Positions 1 to 7,210 are shown, counted from the first letter of the stretch. The stretch is 28,601 nucleotides of DNA from Deltaproteobacteria bacterium (GCA_019313505.1 JAFDBA010000008.1:1-28601), one strand, 5' to 3'. The notes: generated from the sequence alone by a model not told the origin. Made by a program: numbers and translations.

Positions 1-2
1 GA

Positions 3-74
3 TATGACAAAAAAGTAGTGGAAATACTCAATCCCAATAATTCTATAAAAAAACCACATTACCATTTTCAATAA
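3..74 (+). CDS. C-terminal end of an unidentified gene (partial)
   Basis: Reading frame 3 is open from the window edge for 23 codons, ending ...KKPHYHFQ and a TAA stop. The stop falls inside the left arm of a terminator-like hairpin, as expected for the end of a real gene. The fragment begins YDKKVVEIL, which is too short to identify a family. The other two forward frames have stops within the first few codons. It could be a chance open frame, but the position of the hairpin supports a true gene end. Confidence 0.4.
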   Translation, partial: YDKKVVEILNPNNSIKKPHYHFQ

Positions 75-108
75 GGGCAAGCTCGTATTAGGGGGTTTGC
101 CCTTTTCA
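73..108 (+). terminator. Hairpin terminator after the first partial gene
   Basis: AAGGGCAA (73-80) pairs perfectly with TTGCCCTT (97-104) across a 16-base loop and is followed by a short T-rich run. It directly follows the stop of the partial gene at the window edge. The right arm is also the start of the repeated element seen again downstream of osmC. Confidence 0.5.
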
Positions 109-166
109 TTTGTACGATATATGTAATGAACGGAATTTAGTTTCAGCTTGTGCTTATGGCAAGCTG
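91..166 (+). repeat. Intergenic element, copy A (upstream of osmC)
   Basis: GGGGTTTGCC (92-101), TACGATATATG (113-123) and TGGCAAG (157-163) recur in the same order after osmC at 805-814, 837-847 and 881-887. The distance from TACGATATATG to TGGCAAG is 33 bases in both copies. The end of copy A forms a perfect hairpin, CAGCTTG (144-150) with CAAGCTG (160-166), around a 9-base loop. From 167 to the osmC ribosome binding site I see nothing else recognisable. Confidence 0.5.
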
Positions 167-354
167 TACTTTTTATGATTCCGATTATAAACTTTAATTG
201 GCATAGGGTCAGAATTTTTAAGGTGTAGTTTTTGAATGTGCTAATCACCAAAACAATGAACACCAGATTTAAGAAGATAGACAGCTCCCTGTAAAAATCG
301 CAAACGAAAATAAAATATTAACGGTTTAACCCCTTACCTGAACAGGAGGAAAAT

Positions 355-774
355 ATGGCGACACGTAAAGCAACTGCCAGATGGAATGGCACGCTGAAAA
401 AAGGCAACGGCATAATGAAATATGGTGAAGTTGAAGGCCCTTTTACTTTTGCATCGCGTTTTGAAGAAGGCAAAGGCACAAATCCTGAAGAACTTGTTGG
501 GGCTGCCCATTCTGGATGCTTTTCAATGTACCTTGCCGCTATCATGAGTGCGGATAATTTTACACCTACAAGCGTACAGACAACAGCTTCAATTCATTTG
601 GGAGAAGATGACGGTCCGAAGATTACCAGTATTGACTTAGATTGTGAAGCAGAGGTACCCGGCCTGGATGCTGATAAATTTGCTCAATATGCTAAAACGG
701 CAAAGGAGAAATGTCCAATTTCAAGACTTTTTGCCGGTACAGAAATCAATCTTTCAGCGAAATTGATCGGATGA
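355..774 (+). CDS. osmC: OsmC/Ohr family peroxiredoxin
   Basis: A thiol peroxidase that reduces organic hydroperoxides and peroxide in the cytoplasm. The 139-residue length matches the family (E. coli OsmC is close to 143). The N-terminal half carries the GTNPEELVGAAHSGCFSM signature with the peroxidatic cysteine at C55. The resolving cysteine is C120 in EKCPISR, and the family arginine is probably R35 in ASRFEEG. The overall sequence resembles OsmC more than Ohr. An AGGAGG sits 5 bases before the ATG, which fixes the start. The gene stands alone between two hairpins and two copies of a related intergenic element, so it is probably transcribed by itself. In a strict anaerobe its likely role is defence against transient oxygen exposure. 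Confidence 0.93.
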   Translation: MATRKATARWNGTLKKGNGIMKYGEVEGPFTFASRFEEGKGTNPEELVGAAHSGCFSMYLAAIMSADNFTPTSVQTTASIHLGEDDGPKITSIDLDCEAEVPGLDADKFAQYAKTAKEKCPISRLFAGTEINLSAKLIG

Positions 775-786
775 TTTTTTTCTGAT

Positions 787-820
787 AGGACAAATCTTTT
801 TTATGGGGTTTGCCTTTTTT
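787..820 (+). terminator. Terminator downstream of osmC
   Basis: AGG-A-CAAA (787-794) pairs with TTTGCCT (809-815) with one bulged base, followed by an uninterrupted T run to 820. It lies 13 bases after the osmC stop codon. Confidence 0.6.
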
Positions 821-887
821 GCATTTTTGTAAAAAATACGATATATGCACTTTAAATTGAGGCGTTTTTGCCTGTATTCTTGGCAAG
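805..887 (+). repeat. Intergenic element, copy B (upstream of the cytochrome lipoprotein)
   Basis: Second copy of the element found upstream of osmC, with the same three anchors: GGGGTTTGCC at 805-814, TACGATATATG at 837-847 and TGGCAAG at 881-887. A hairpin TTGCC (868-872) with GGCAA (882-886) encloses a 9-base loop. It corresponds to the hairpin in copy A although the stem bases differ. It ends about 70 bases before the start of the cytochrome gene. Confidence 0.5.
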
Positions 888-959
888 AAAACATAAGTTT
901 TTGTAAGCCCGAATTTAGTGAGATAACATCAATTTATCACCAAAAAAGGCGATATTTTT

Positions 960-1646
960 ATGCAGGAAAATAAATATGGTGTTAGTTTATACTTTGCTTT
1001 GTTGGGCATTTGTCCATTTCTTTTTATTGGCATAGTGTTTGGTGTCCTGTCTGGGTGCTCGGAGAAATCGGAGCAAGCAAAGGCTTCTCATGAAAGTGTG
1101 AGTGAGAAAAGAATTATAGCTGAACTACCGAAGATTGGTGAAATTGTACCAACTGAGACCCTTTCAGATGGTGAGGAAAAGAGGCTGGATATCCGGTTAA
1201 AACAAGTTAGATCAAGTATCCATGAGGGTATCGCTTTTCCGAATATTATCAATATGAACAACAAAGCATATGCCAAACATACCAAGGGTATACAAACATT
1301 TACACACATGAAGCATGCAAAGGAATATGCTGAGAAACATCCGGAACTTTATAAAAACGGTTGCGGATCGTGTCACCACGATAAGAACAATAAACCGCTT
1401 CGCAATCTAAAAGAGGGTGATGATGTACAGAACTGCATCGAATGCCATAAAAAGGCGGGATATATTAAAGGCAAAGAAGCAAAGGGACTGTCAAAGGAAA
1501 TAAAACGTGAATATCATGCCAATGCCATACATGACAACTGCAAAGGATGCCACAAGGATTTCAACAAGAAAATAATGTTGAGATCAAAAGATAAAGGCGC
1601 TGCACCAGTTACGTGTAAAACATGTCATGGTGATGAAAGCAAATAA
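960..1646 (+). CDS. Tetraheme c-type cytochrome lipoprotein, cytochrome c3-like
   Basis: An exported electron-transfer protein. The N-terminus has a charged start, a hydrophobic stretch over residues 11-30 and a lipobox LSGC with the lipidated cysteine at position 33, so it is probably anchored facing the periplasm. Residues about 35-85 form a charged, low-homology linker. The C-terminal 120 residues hold four CxxCH haem sites (CGSCH, CIECH, CKGCH, CKTCH) and further histidines that can serve as distal ligands, such as THMKHAKEY and REYHANAIH. Four haems in this arrangement is the class III cytochrome c pattern of sulfate reducers. No redox partner gene is adjacent, so the partner is unknown. 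No strong ribosome binding site is visible before the ATG; the start is chosen because it gives a complete signal sequence. Confidence 0.85.
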   Translation: MQENKYGVSLYFALLGICPFLFIGIVFGVLSGCSEKSEQAKASHESVSEKRIIAELPKIGEIVPTETLSDGEEKRLDIRLKQVRSSIHEGIAFPNIINMNNKAYAKHTKGIQTFTHMKHAKEYAEKHPELYKNGCGSCHHDKNNKPLRNLKEGDDVQNCIECHKKAGYIKGKEAKGLSKEIKREYHANAIHDNCKGCHKDFNKKIMLRSKDKGAAPVTCKTCHGDESK

Positions 1647-1653
1647 CAAGTTC

Positions 1654-1680
1654 AAGCTTTTTAAGATACAAGCTTTTTTT
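1654..1680 (+). terminator. Terminator after the cytochrome lipoprotein gene
   Basis: AAGCTT (1654-1659) and AAGCTT (1670-1675), each self-complementary, pair across a 10-base loop and lead into a T run ending at 1680, just after the stop codon. Confidence 0.5.
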
Positions 1681-2216
1681 CTGCCTTGCAGGGTGAAAAT
1701 TTATAGCTATAAAATCTTTAAAATTTTTCTTCGAAATCTTCAATCCAAAGCTGCACTATCTGGAGTACAACTATCTAAATTTTTAAGATATCTAAATCTT
1801 ACCTCAAAACACAATCCACTTATTATGAAAACCGGACTGCGGCAACACAACACAATATATTGGATAAGCACCGATCCTATTTTTTTCGACAAAATTTCAA
1901 GATTTATGCCTTGAACCTTAAATCCAGCCCATCCCTCCAGCGCTTGCGATTTCGATTCGAAATCAACAAGAAAGATTAAATGAAATTCATCGTCCAGATG
2001 CTATAATATCAATCTGTTAGAACGGACGATGACTGGACGGTCTCACAGATTTGGACGATCACGGATTTTGATAAAAAAAAGGGATGGTATACTAAATTGC
2101 TTCCGCAGAATTCTGCGGAAGCGGTATTTGATAATTTCCGTACGTACGGAAATTGATAAACGGATTGGATAGAGGGCTGGGTGGATGGTGAGTATCTGGA
2201 ATTGGGCAAAGTAAAA
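1681..2216. other. Gene-poor spacer with a cluster of palindromes
   Basis: No convincing protein gene is visible. The right half, from 1948, holds four inverted repeats. GATTTCGA/TCGAAATC lies at 1948-1964. CATCGTCC (1988-1995) pairs with GGACGATG (2024-2031), with an inner CAGAT/ATCTG stem. A 24-base perfect palindrome lies at 2099-2122 with arm GCTTCCGCAGAA. A 22-base perfect palindrome lies at 2133-2154 with arm AATTTCCGTAC. The motif TTGATAA occurs at 2068, 2128 and 2153. One frame (1980-2156) would read as a 58-codon small protein apart from a single in-frame TAA at 2004. The left half (1681-1947) is AT-rich and shows nothing I can name. Confidence 0.6.
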
Positions 2217-2804
2217 TTACATCAGAAACACTTTATATTCATTCATTTTCTTGCTCATTTCTTTGGCATCCCCCACAAATTTATTCAATTCCGCCCAAAA
2301 CGCATTAGTGTGATTTTGTATCCGGGTATGAACAAGTTCGTGTAAAAGGACATAATCAATCATTTCATCCGGCAATCTCACCAGCTTCATGTTGAGGTTT
2401 ATATTATTTTTTGAAGAACAACTCCCCCATCTGGTTTTTTGGTTTCTCATGAATACCTTGTTATAGCTAAAACCGTATTGCTCGGACAATTCATTGAGCC
2501 TGTTAACAAGTTTCTTTCTGGCTTCGGCTCTGTTGATATCAGTCGAATGCTTTGAAAAGGTTTCATGTTCCTTTTCCACTTGCTTCATTTTATCCAAGTG
2601 TTTTTTTATCCAGTTCCTTTTGGATTGAGCAAATTGCTTGGCTTTATTAAATGATACTCCATAAGGAACGGCAACTCGTACACCTCTGAAAGGTTTAACA
2701 GAAATGTTGATATATTTTGCCCGCTTACTGCGCTCAAACAAAACCTGTCCAATACCGGCAATATCAACGGTGTTCGATTTCACCTTAAAAATGTTTCTCC
2801 ACAT
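2217..2804 (-). CDS. YgjP-like M48-type metallopeptidase domain protein (DUF45)
   Basis: A predicted soluble zinc metalloprotein. The C-terminal part has RWGSCSS (125-131) followed by HELVHTRIQNH (155-165), the HExxH plus downstream histidine pattern of the YgjP/DUF45 family, which is SprT- and M48-related. The N-terminal section (RSKRAKYINISVKPFRGVRVAVP) matches the typical beginning of this family. The length of 195 residues is slightly shorter than many relatives. Substrates of this family are not well established, although relatives often sit near restriction-type and nuclease genes. The next gene upstream on the same strand is an AAA+ ATPase 120 bases away, so co-transcription is possible. 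That gap holds CAACTTTTAAC[C/T]CCA twice, at 2829 and 2893. Confidence 0.85.
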   Translation of the reverse strand: MWRNIFKVKSNTVDIAGIGQVLFERSKRAKYINISVKPFRGVRVAVPYGVSFNKAKQFAQSKRNWIKKHLDKMKQVEKEHETFSKHSTDINRAEARKKLVNRLNELSEQYGFSYNKVFMRNQKTRWGSCSSKNNINLNMKLVRLPDEMIDYVLLHELVHTRIQNHTNAFWAELNKFVGDAKEMSKKMNEYKVFLM

Positions 2805-2924
2805 ATTTCATGGCTTCCTATCTTAAGACAACTTTTAACCCCACTTCGATTTCGGCCTTAAATATTTTTTGTAAGTTCAATGTATTTGGCGGCAACTTTT
2901 AACTCCATCAATCCTGTTTTAAAA

Positions 2925-3740
2925 CTAAAAGATATCTTCAATCAAATCGTTCATGGTTTCCTGAAGCCTGGCATCATCGGTTAAGGGAAGACATATGGCG
3001 GACCTGCATGCATCGTGAACCGGAATGTCTCGTCCGATCATCTGAGCGGCATAAATTAAGAGCCGGGTACTGGCCCCTTCGGTAAGACCATGTTCTCTGA
3101 TGTTTCTTATTTTTCCCGCCAGAGATACCAATTTTAAAGCGGATTTTATATCGATATCCCCTTCATGGGAGACAATTTCGGCTTCTTTGTCGGCTTCGGG
3201 ATAATCGAACTCAAGTGATATAAACCGCTGACGCGTGCTCTGTTTGATATCTTTTAATACCGATTGATATCCCGGATTATACGATATCACCATCATAAAA
3301 TCCGGATGGGCATGGATCATTTCTCCTTTTTTGTCAATGGAAAGGGTTCGCCGCATGTCTGTTAACGGATGTATGACAACCGTTGTATCCTTGCGAGCTT
3401 CAACGATCTCGTCTAAATAGCAGATGGCTCCCATGCGCACGGCCCGTGTTAATGGACCGTCAACCCATACGGTTTCATCCTTTTTTAAAAGGTAGCGCCC
3501 CAAAAGGTCGGACGCAAACAGATCTTCATGGCATGCAACGGTAATCAGTGGGCGCTTTAAACGATACGACATATATTCCACAAATCTGGTTTTGCCGCAC
3601 CCGGTAGGCCCTTTGAGCATAACCGGGAGCCTGGCGTCAAAAGCAGCCTCAAACATTCTGATCTCATTCCCTGTTCCAAGATAATACGGCTCTTTAATAA
3701 TCAGATGGCTGCCGGTATCCGGCTGAATTTGGTGTGTCAT
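2925..3740 (-). CDS. CbbQ/NirQ/NorQ-type AAA+ (MoxR group) ATPase
   Basis: A cytoplasmic ATPase of the MoxR group; family members remodel or help insert metal into a client enzyme together with a von Willebrand A partner. Walker A is GPTGCGKT at residues 44-51 and Walker B is ICYLDE at 106-111. A sensor-1-like Asn lies in VISYNPGYQ near 155, followed by the STRQRF arginine region. The C-terminal block is the CbbQ C-terminal type. The length of 271 matches the family. AAGGAA lies 8 bases before the ATG. No VWA partner (CbbO/NorD type), rubisco or NO reductase gene lies in the window, so the client is unknown. The neighbour on the same strand is a metallopeptidase. Confidence 0.88.
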   Translation of the reverse strand: MTHQIQPDTGSHLIIKEPYYLGTGNEIRMFEAAFDARLPVMLKGPTGCGKTRFVEYMSYRLKRPLITVACHEDLFASDLLGRYLLKKDETVWVDGPLTRAVRMGAICYLDEIVEARKDTTVVIHPLTDMRRTLSIDKKGEMIHAHPDFMMVISYNPGYQSVLKDIKQSTRQRFISLEFDYPEADKEAEIVSHEGDIDIKSALKLVSLAGKIRNIREHGLTEGASTRLLIYAAQMIGRDIPVHDACRSAICLPLTDDARLQETMNDLIEDIF

Positions 3741-3780
3741 AAATAGAGTTCCTTACAATTAATGCGAGTTTTAGGTTGTA

Positions 3781-3808
3781 TTGACATGGTAAATGTAATT
3801 GTTATGTT
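3781..3808 (+). promoter_or_regulatory. Candidate sigma-70 promoter for the TraB-family gene
   Basis: TTGACA (3781-3786) and TATGTT (3803-3808) are separated by 16 bases, in the divergent spacer 50 bases before the TraB-family start codon. The -35 is a perfect match and the -10 is moderate. Confidence 0.45.
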
Positions 3809-3858
3809 AGCAACATCGTTAACTCATTGATCGACCAACATATATATACTGAATTCAG

Positions 3859-5019
3859 ATGATAAACAACACTAACATACATCGACTTGTATTTGAAGAT
3901 AAAGAGATCATACTTTTGGGGACAGCACACGTATCAAAAGAGAGTGTCCGGCTGGTAGCCGATGTAATAGAGTCGGAAAAACCTGACACGGTTTGTGTTG
4001 AACTGTGCGAAGCCAGGTATCAGTCAATCCGCCAAAAAGACAAATGGCTGGACAAGGATATTATCAAAGTTATTAAGGAGAAAAAATCGTTTCTTCTTCT
4101 TTCAAATCTTCTTCTATCCTCTTTTCAAAAAAGAATTGCAGAAAAATTTGATATTAAACCCGGGGAGGAAATGATAAAAGCCATTGAAGCCGGAGAGGCC
4201 GCGGGCGCGGCAATACATCTTGCAGATAGGAACATCCGTATCACCCTGACAAAAACCTGGCGCGTCATGGGGCTGTGGGATAAAATCAAACTGTTGTTTC
4301 AACTGGTGTTATCCATGGGAAAAATTGACGAAATTAGCGAAGAAGACATAGAAAAAATGAAGCAGGAGGATGTGCTTGAAACTCTTCTTTCCGATGTTGG
4401 GAAATCACTTCCGGTATTGAAAGATATACTGATTGATGAGAGAGATCGGTACCTTACCCACAAAATCAGGGCGGCGCCCGGTAATAAAATTGTTGCGGTT
4501 GTTGGCGCCGGACATGTGCCCGGTATTAAAAAATACTGGAACCGAGAAATTGATTTTGAGTCTCTTGAACAAATCCCGCCCAAAGGAAAAACATCAGCAA
4601 TTCTAAAATGGATTATCCCTATAGCAATACTTATGCTAATTGTCTCAGGTTTTTATTACGGCGGTGCCAATGCCGGAACGGATATGATAACGTGGTGGGT
4701 TGCGGCGAACGGTATTTTGGCAGGTCTTGGCGCCATTATTGCTTGGGCTCATCCCCTGACCATACTTTCGTCGGTTTTAGCCGCACCGTTGACCTCCTTG
4801 AATCCCATGATTGCCGCAGGATGGGTTGCCGGGCTTGTTGAAGCCTTTGCACGAAAACCCAAGGTCAGGGATTTCGAGCAATTACCGGAAGACATCATCT
4901 CCATAAGGGGATTTTGGAAAAACAAGATAACACGAATCCTTTTGGTAGTGGTTTTTACAAATATAGGCAGTTCTCTGGGAACCTTTGTTGCTATACCTTT
5001 GATGGTAAAAGTGTTATAA
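3859..5019 (+). CDS. TraB/PrgY-like membrane protein
   Basis: An integral membrane protein of the TraB (pheromone shutdown) superfamily, which is related to the TIKI/EreA-like fold. The GTAHVS motif lies at residues 21-26, followed by VCVELCEARY, and a second conserved GAGHVPG lies near 216-222. The C-terminal 145 residues contain about four hydrophobic segments (near 247-266, 275-300, 305-328 and 360-385), with a short charged loop KPKVRDFEQLPED between them. The length of 386 is usual for bacterial and archaeal members. In enterococci the family lowers peptide pheromone activity; the role in anaerobes is unknown. The start codon has only a weak ribosome binding site. It converges on purN, and a 12-base-pair inverted repeat separates the two genes. 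Confidence 0.88.
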   Translation: MINNTNIHRLVFEDKEIILLGTAHVSKESVRLVADVIESEKPDTVCVELCEARYQSIRQKDKWLDKDIIKVIKEKKSFLLLSNLLLSSFQKRIAEKFDIKPGEEMIKAIEAGEAAGAAIHLADRNIRITLTKTWRVMGLWDKIKLLFQLVLSMGKIDEISEEDIEKMKQEDVLETLLSDVGKSLPVLKDILIDERDRYLTHKIRAAPGNKIVAVVGAGHVPGIKKYWNREIDFESLEQIPPKGKTSAILKWIIPIAILMLIVSGFYYGGANAGTDMITWWVAANGILAGLGAIIAWAHPLTILSSVLAAPLTSLNPMIAAGWVAGLVEAFARKPKVRDFEQLPEDIISIRGFWKNKITRILLVVVFTNIGSSLGTFVAIPLMVKVL

Positions 5020-5028
5020 TTGATGGCG

Positions 5029-5083
5029 TCGTAAAAAGTCCCATCTACAGTTGAATTAGTGACTTTTTACGAAACCGTCAAAA
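5029..5083. repeat. Dispersed inverted repeat, copy 1, also a bidirectional terminator
   Basis: TCGTAAAAAGTC (5029-5040) pairs perfectly with GACTTTTTACGA (5061-5072) around a 20-base loop between two convergent genes, so it can terminate both. The segment 5041-5083, read on the minus strand, matches 23564-23606 at all but four of 43 positions. This marks it as a member of a dispersed repeat family and not a private terminator. Confidence 0.75.
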
Positions 5084-5890
5084 CTAGTCTTTTGGCGATT
5101 GTATAATCTTTACCACGGTTTTCTGCATTTTCCCGCCGTCCTTCAATTCATAAGACCTGCGGACAGTATTCAGGCGCCCTTCGGCAAACAGTTTTACACA
5201 TTCCGGATAAAGTGCCCACTCCAGCTTCAAGCCTTTTGCTCTGATGGAATCTATGGTGTCATCTTCGAGTATCTCATAAGCTTTTTGGCCGATAATCGGC
5301 CCTGAATCTTCACCGTAATCGACAAAATGCACCGTACACCCTCCGATTTTACATCCATATCGGAAGGTGTCACCATATCCGTCTATACCGGGAAACGCCG
5401 GAAGCAGTGCCGGATGGATATTCATTATGCGCGGAATATCTGGATCCGTATTTACCCTGTCGATAAAATAAGGCGATAAATTCCTCATATATCCGGCCAA
5501 TACCAGTAGATCGAATGGATAATGTCTCATCTCGTCAATAAGTTTTGCCTCTGCAACAGCCCTTGTGATTATAAAGGCTTTCACCGTTTCAATCTCCGCA
5601 TCTGCATTAAAAAGAGTCTGTTTTGAAATCAGATCGTTAAGGTCAAAATCGTCCGGAGGCGCCACCGTTGCCGGCTCTTTTTTGAAATTCCGTATAATGG
5701 ATCCATAATTCACCACAAACGTAGGAATTCCAAGCAAGGTTCCTTTGTTAAGCCCATGTGCATTAGAATTATCTGATCCTATAAACACTATTTTCCCGTT
5801 TATTTCCCCAGATTCACAGGAATCGATAATGGCCTGCAGATTTGTTCCGGTCCCTGATATAAGCGCTCCGATTCGGATGGTTCGGTCCAT
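5084..5890 (-). CDS. purN: Phosphoribosylglycinamide formyltransferase with an internal insertion
   Basis: GAR transformylase, the third step of de novo purine synthesis, transferring a formyl group from 10-formyl-tetrahydrofolate. The sequence shows ISGTGTNLQAII at the N-terminus, LVLAGYMRNLSPYF, then MNIHPALLPAFPG with the catalytic Asn and His, and GCTVHFVDYGEDSGPIIG with the catalytic Asp. An extra stretch of roughly 45-50 residues separates TFVVNYGS from FIITRAVAEAKLIDEM. This makes the protein about 268 residues, against about 200-215 for typical PurN. I chose the ATG at 5890 because GGAG lies 9 bases upstream; an ATG seven codons further upstream has no such site. It is the only purine gene in the window and is divergent from an unknown membrane protein gene. 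Confidence 0.9.
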   Translation of the reverse strand: MDRTIRIGALISGTGTNLQAIIDSCESGEINGKIVFIGSDNSNAHGLNKGTLLGIPTFVVNYGSIIRNFKKEPATVAPPDDFDLNDLISKQTLFNADAEIETVKAFIITRAVAEAKLIDEMRHYPFDLLVLAGYMRNLSPYFIDRVNTDPDIPRIMNIHPALLPAFPGIDGYGDTFRYGCKIGGCTVHFVDYGEDSGPIIGQKAYEILEDDTIDSIRAKGLKLEWALYPECVKLFAEGRLNTVRRSYELKDGGKMQKTVVKIIQSPKD

Positions 5891-5992
5891 TTTATAGGTC
5901 TCCATGGTCATAAGATGTGAAAAATTAGAGAAATCATCAGCAAATCCTGTTATAATCCAGATTTTAGGTTATACAAAAAAATAATAACAAGA

Positions 5993-6015
5993 AAAATCTT
6001 TCAGGTAAAGATTTT
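5993..6015. promoter_or_regulatory. Perfect 9-base inverted repeat in a divergent spacer
   Basis: AAAATCTTT (5993-6001) and AAAGATTTT (6007-6015) pair perfectly around CAGGT. It lies between the divergent purN and membrane-protein genes, 24 bases before the start codon of the latter. It could be an operator or a leader hairpin; nothing in the sequence decides between them. Confidence 0.3.
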
Positions 6016-6038
6016 AATCCGTATCAAGTTGCCGGTTC

Positions 6039-7133
6039 ATGAGAAGCATAGTTTTCAAATTTTCTACCCTGACGGGAATGTTGGTAGGGTTGCCCATGCT
6101 GGGTGTGGTTTTGGCAGGTTACCCGATTACCAGGTATTTGGAGTTTCCCCCTGAAACCCGGTATGTTTGCCATGCACCGTTTTCATGGGTTTCCTTCATC
6201 GCTTGCACTCTTTTTATCCTTGCAGTGGTTCTTCCCATTATCGTTAACTCCATGGTAAGGATCCGACAGATTAAAATCAGACCCTCGACTACTTATACTT
6301 TTCCATGGTGGGGATGGATGGGTATTATCATCGGTGCTATTTCATGGATATTGGCATGGACACGTTTTTCCTGGTTTGCCCCATATCAGCCTCACACATT
6401 TACGCCCTTGTGGCTTTCTTACATCCTGGTGATAAATGCCCTTTGCCATAAACGAACCGGGTACTGTATGATGATAGACCGCACAAGATTTTTTATTCTA
6501 CTTTTTCCTTTAAGCGCCACATTTTGGTGGTTCTTTGAATACCTGAACCGGTTTATCCAGAACTGGAGCTACACAGGGGTCCATTATAGTTCCTGGGAGT
6601 ATTTCTGCTACGCAAGCCTCTCTTTTTCTACCGTTCTTCCTGCGGTTTTGGGAACCCGGGAATGGATGGCCGGTGCTTCCCGGACCAGGCAGGGATTGGG
6701 AGATTTTCGTCCATTTAGGTTCCCGTATCCCAAAATGTTGGCAGGAGCTGCATTACTAGTGTCTGGTGCAAGTCTGGCCGGCATCGGCGTGTGGCCTAAT
6801 TATCTTTTCTCCCTGCTCTGGGTATCTCCCCTGGTTGTCATCGTGTCACTCCAAACCCTGACCGGAGAATGCACGATCCTGTCGAGTATCGCCAACGGAG
6901 ATTGGCGACTGGTCATCACATCCGTAGCCGCAGCTCTCTTTTGCGGAGGATTCTGGGAGATGTGGAACTATTACAGTTTAGCCAGATGGGAATACAGCGT
7001 CCCGTTTGTTCATGGCTTTCAAATCTTTGAAATGCCGCTTTTAGGTTATGCCGGGTATCTTCCATTCGGTTTGGAATGTGCCGTAATCGGAGATTTACTT
7101 GCGCGGTGGATGAAATTTCGCAACACCATATAA
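6039..7133 (+). CDS. Polytopic membrane protein of unknown function
   Basis: I do not recognise the family. The 364 residues contain about nine or ten hydrophobic segments (roughly 10-28, 48-68, 92-108, 120-136, 150-168, 186-204, 235-252, 256-272, 292-308 and 335-355). It is unusually rich in Trp, Tyr and Phe, with WWGWMG, FWWFFEYLNRF and FWEMWNYYSLARWEYSVPF. The last third ends with a motif likely to be conserved, FEMPLLGYAGYLPFGLE. Acidic and aromatic residues inside the membrane segments would suit binding of a lipid or a hydrophobic substrate, but this is inference. No ribosome binding site is obvious before the ATG. It runs in the same direction as the glycosyltransferase 200 bases downstream, without clear coupling. 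Confidence 0.7.
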   Translation: MRSIVFKFSTLTGMLVGLPMLGVVLAGYPITRYLEFPPETRYVCHAPFSWVSFIACTLFILAVVLPIIVNSMVRIRQIKIRPSTTYTFPWWGWMGIIIGAISWILAWTRFSWFAPYQPHTFTPLWLSYILVINALCHKRTGYCMMIDRTRFFILLFPLSATFWWFFEYLNRFIQNWSYTGVHYSSWEYFCYASLSFSTVLPAVLGTREWMAGASRTRQGLGDFRPFRFPYPKMLAGAALLVSGASLAGIGVWPNYLFSLLWVSPLVVIVSLQTLTGECTILSSIANGDWRLVITSVAAALFCGGFWEMWNYYSLARWEYSVPFVHGFQIFEMPLLGYAGYLPFGLECAVIGDLLARWMKFRNTI

Positions 7134-7192
7134 TTTTTTTAAGAAACCGTGGCAGATTATTTTGCACAATAATCCCATATATTGATTTTTTT

Positions 7193-7210
7193 TATTGACA
7201 TGTATCAATA
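7193..7210. promoter_or_regulatory. FNR/CRP-family-like dyad upstream of the glycosyltransferase
   Basis: TATTGA (7193-7198) and TCAATA (7205-7210) form a perfect dyad around CATGTA. Read as TTGAC-ATGT-ATCAA it differs from the FNR consensus TTGAT-N4-ATCAA at one base. The TTGACA within it could also act as a -35, with a weak TTAAAG 17 bases on. It lies about 125 bases before the glycosyltransferase start. Confidence 0.35.

Noticed and set aside
1627..1914. 95-codon frame after the cytochrome lipoprotein gene
   Set aside because: Overlaps the cytochrome end and a terminator; the translation is low-complexity Phe/Lys/Leu with no ribosome binding site.
2009..2209. 66-codon minus-strand frame
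   Set aside because: It runs through the perfect palindromes, which keep both strands open; no start signal and no recognisable sequence.
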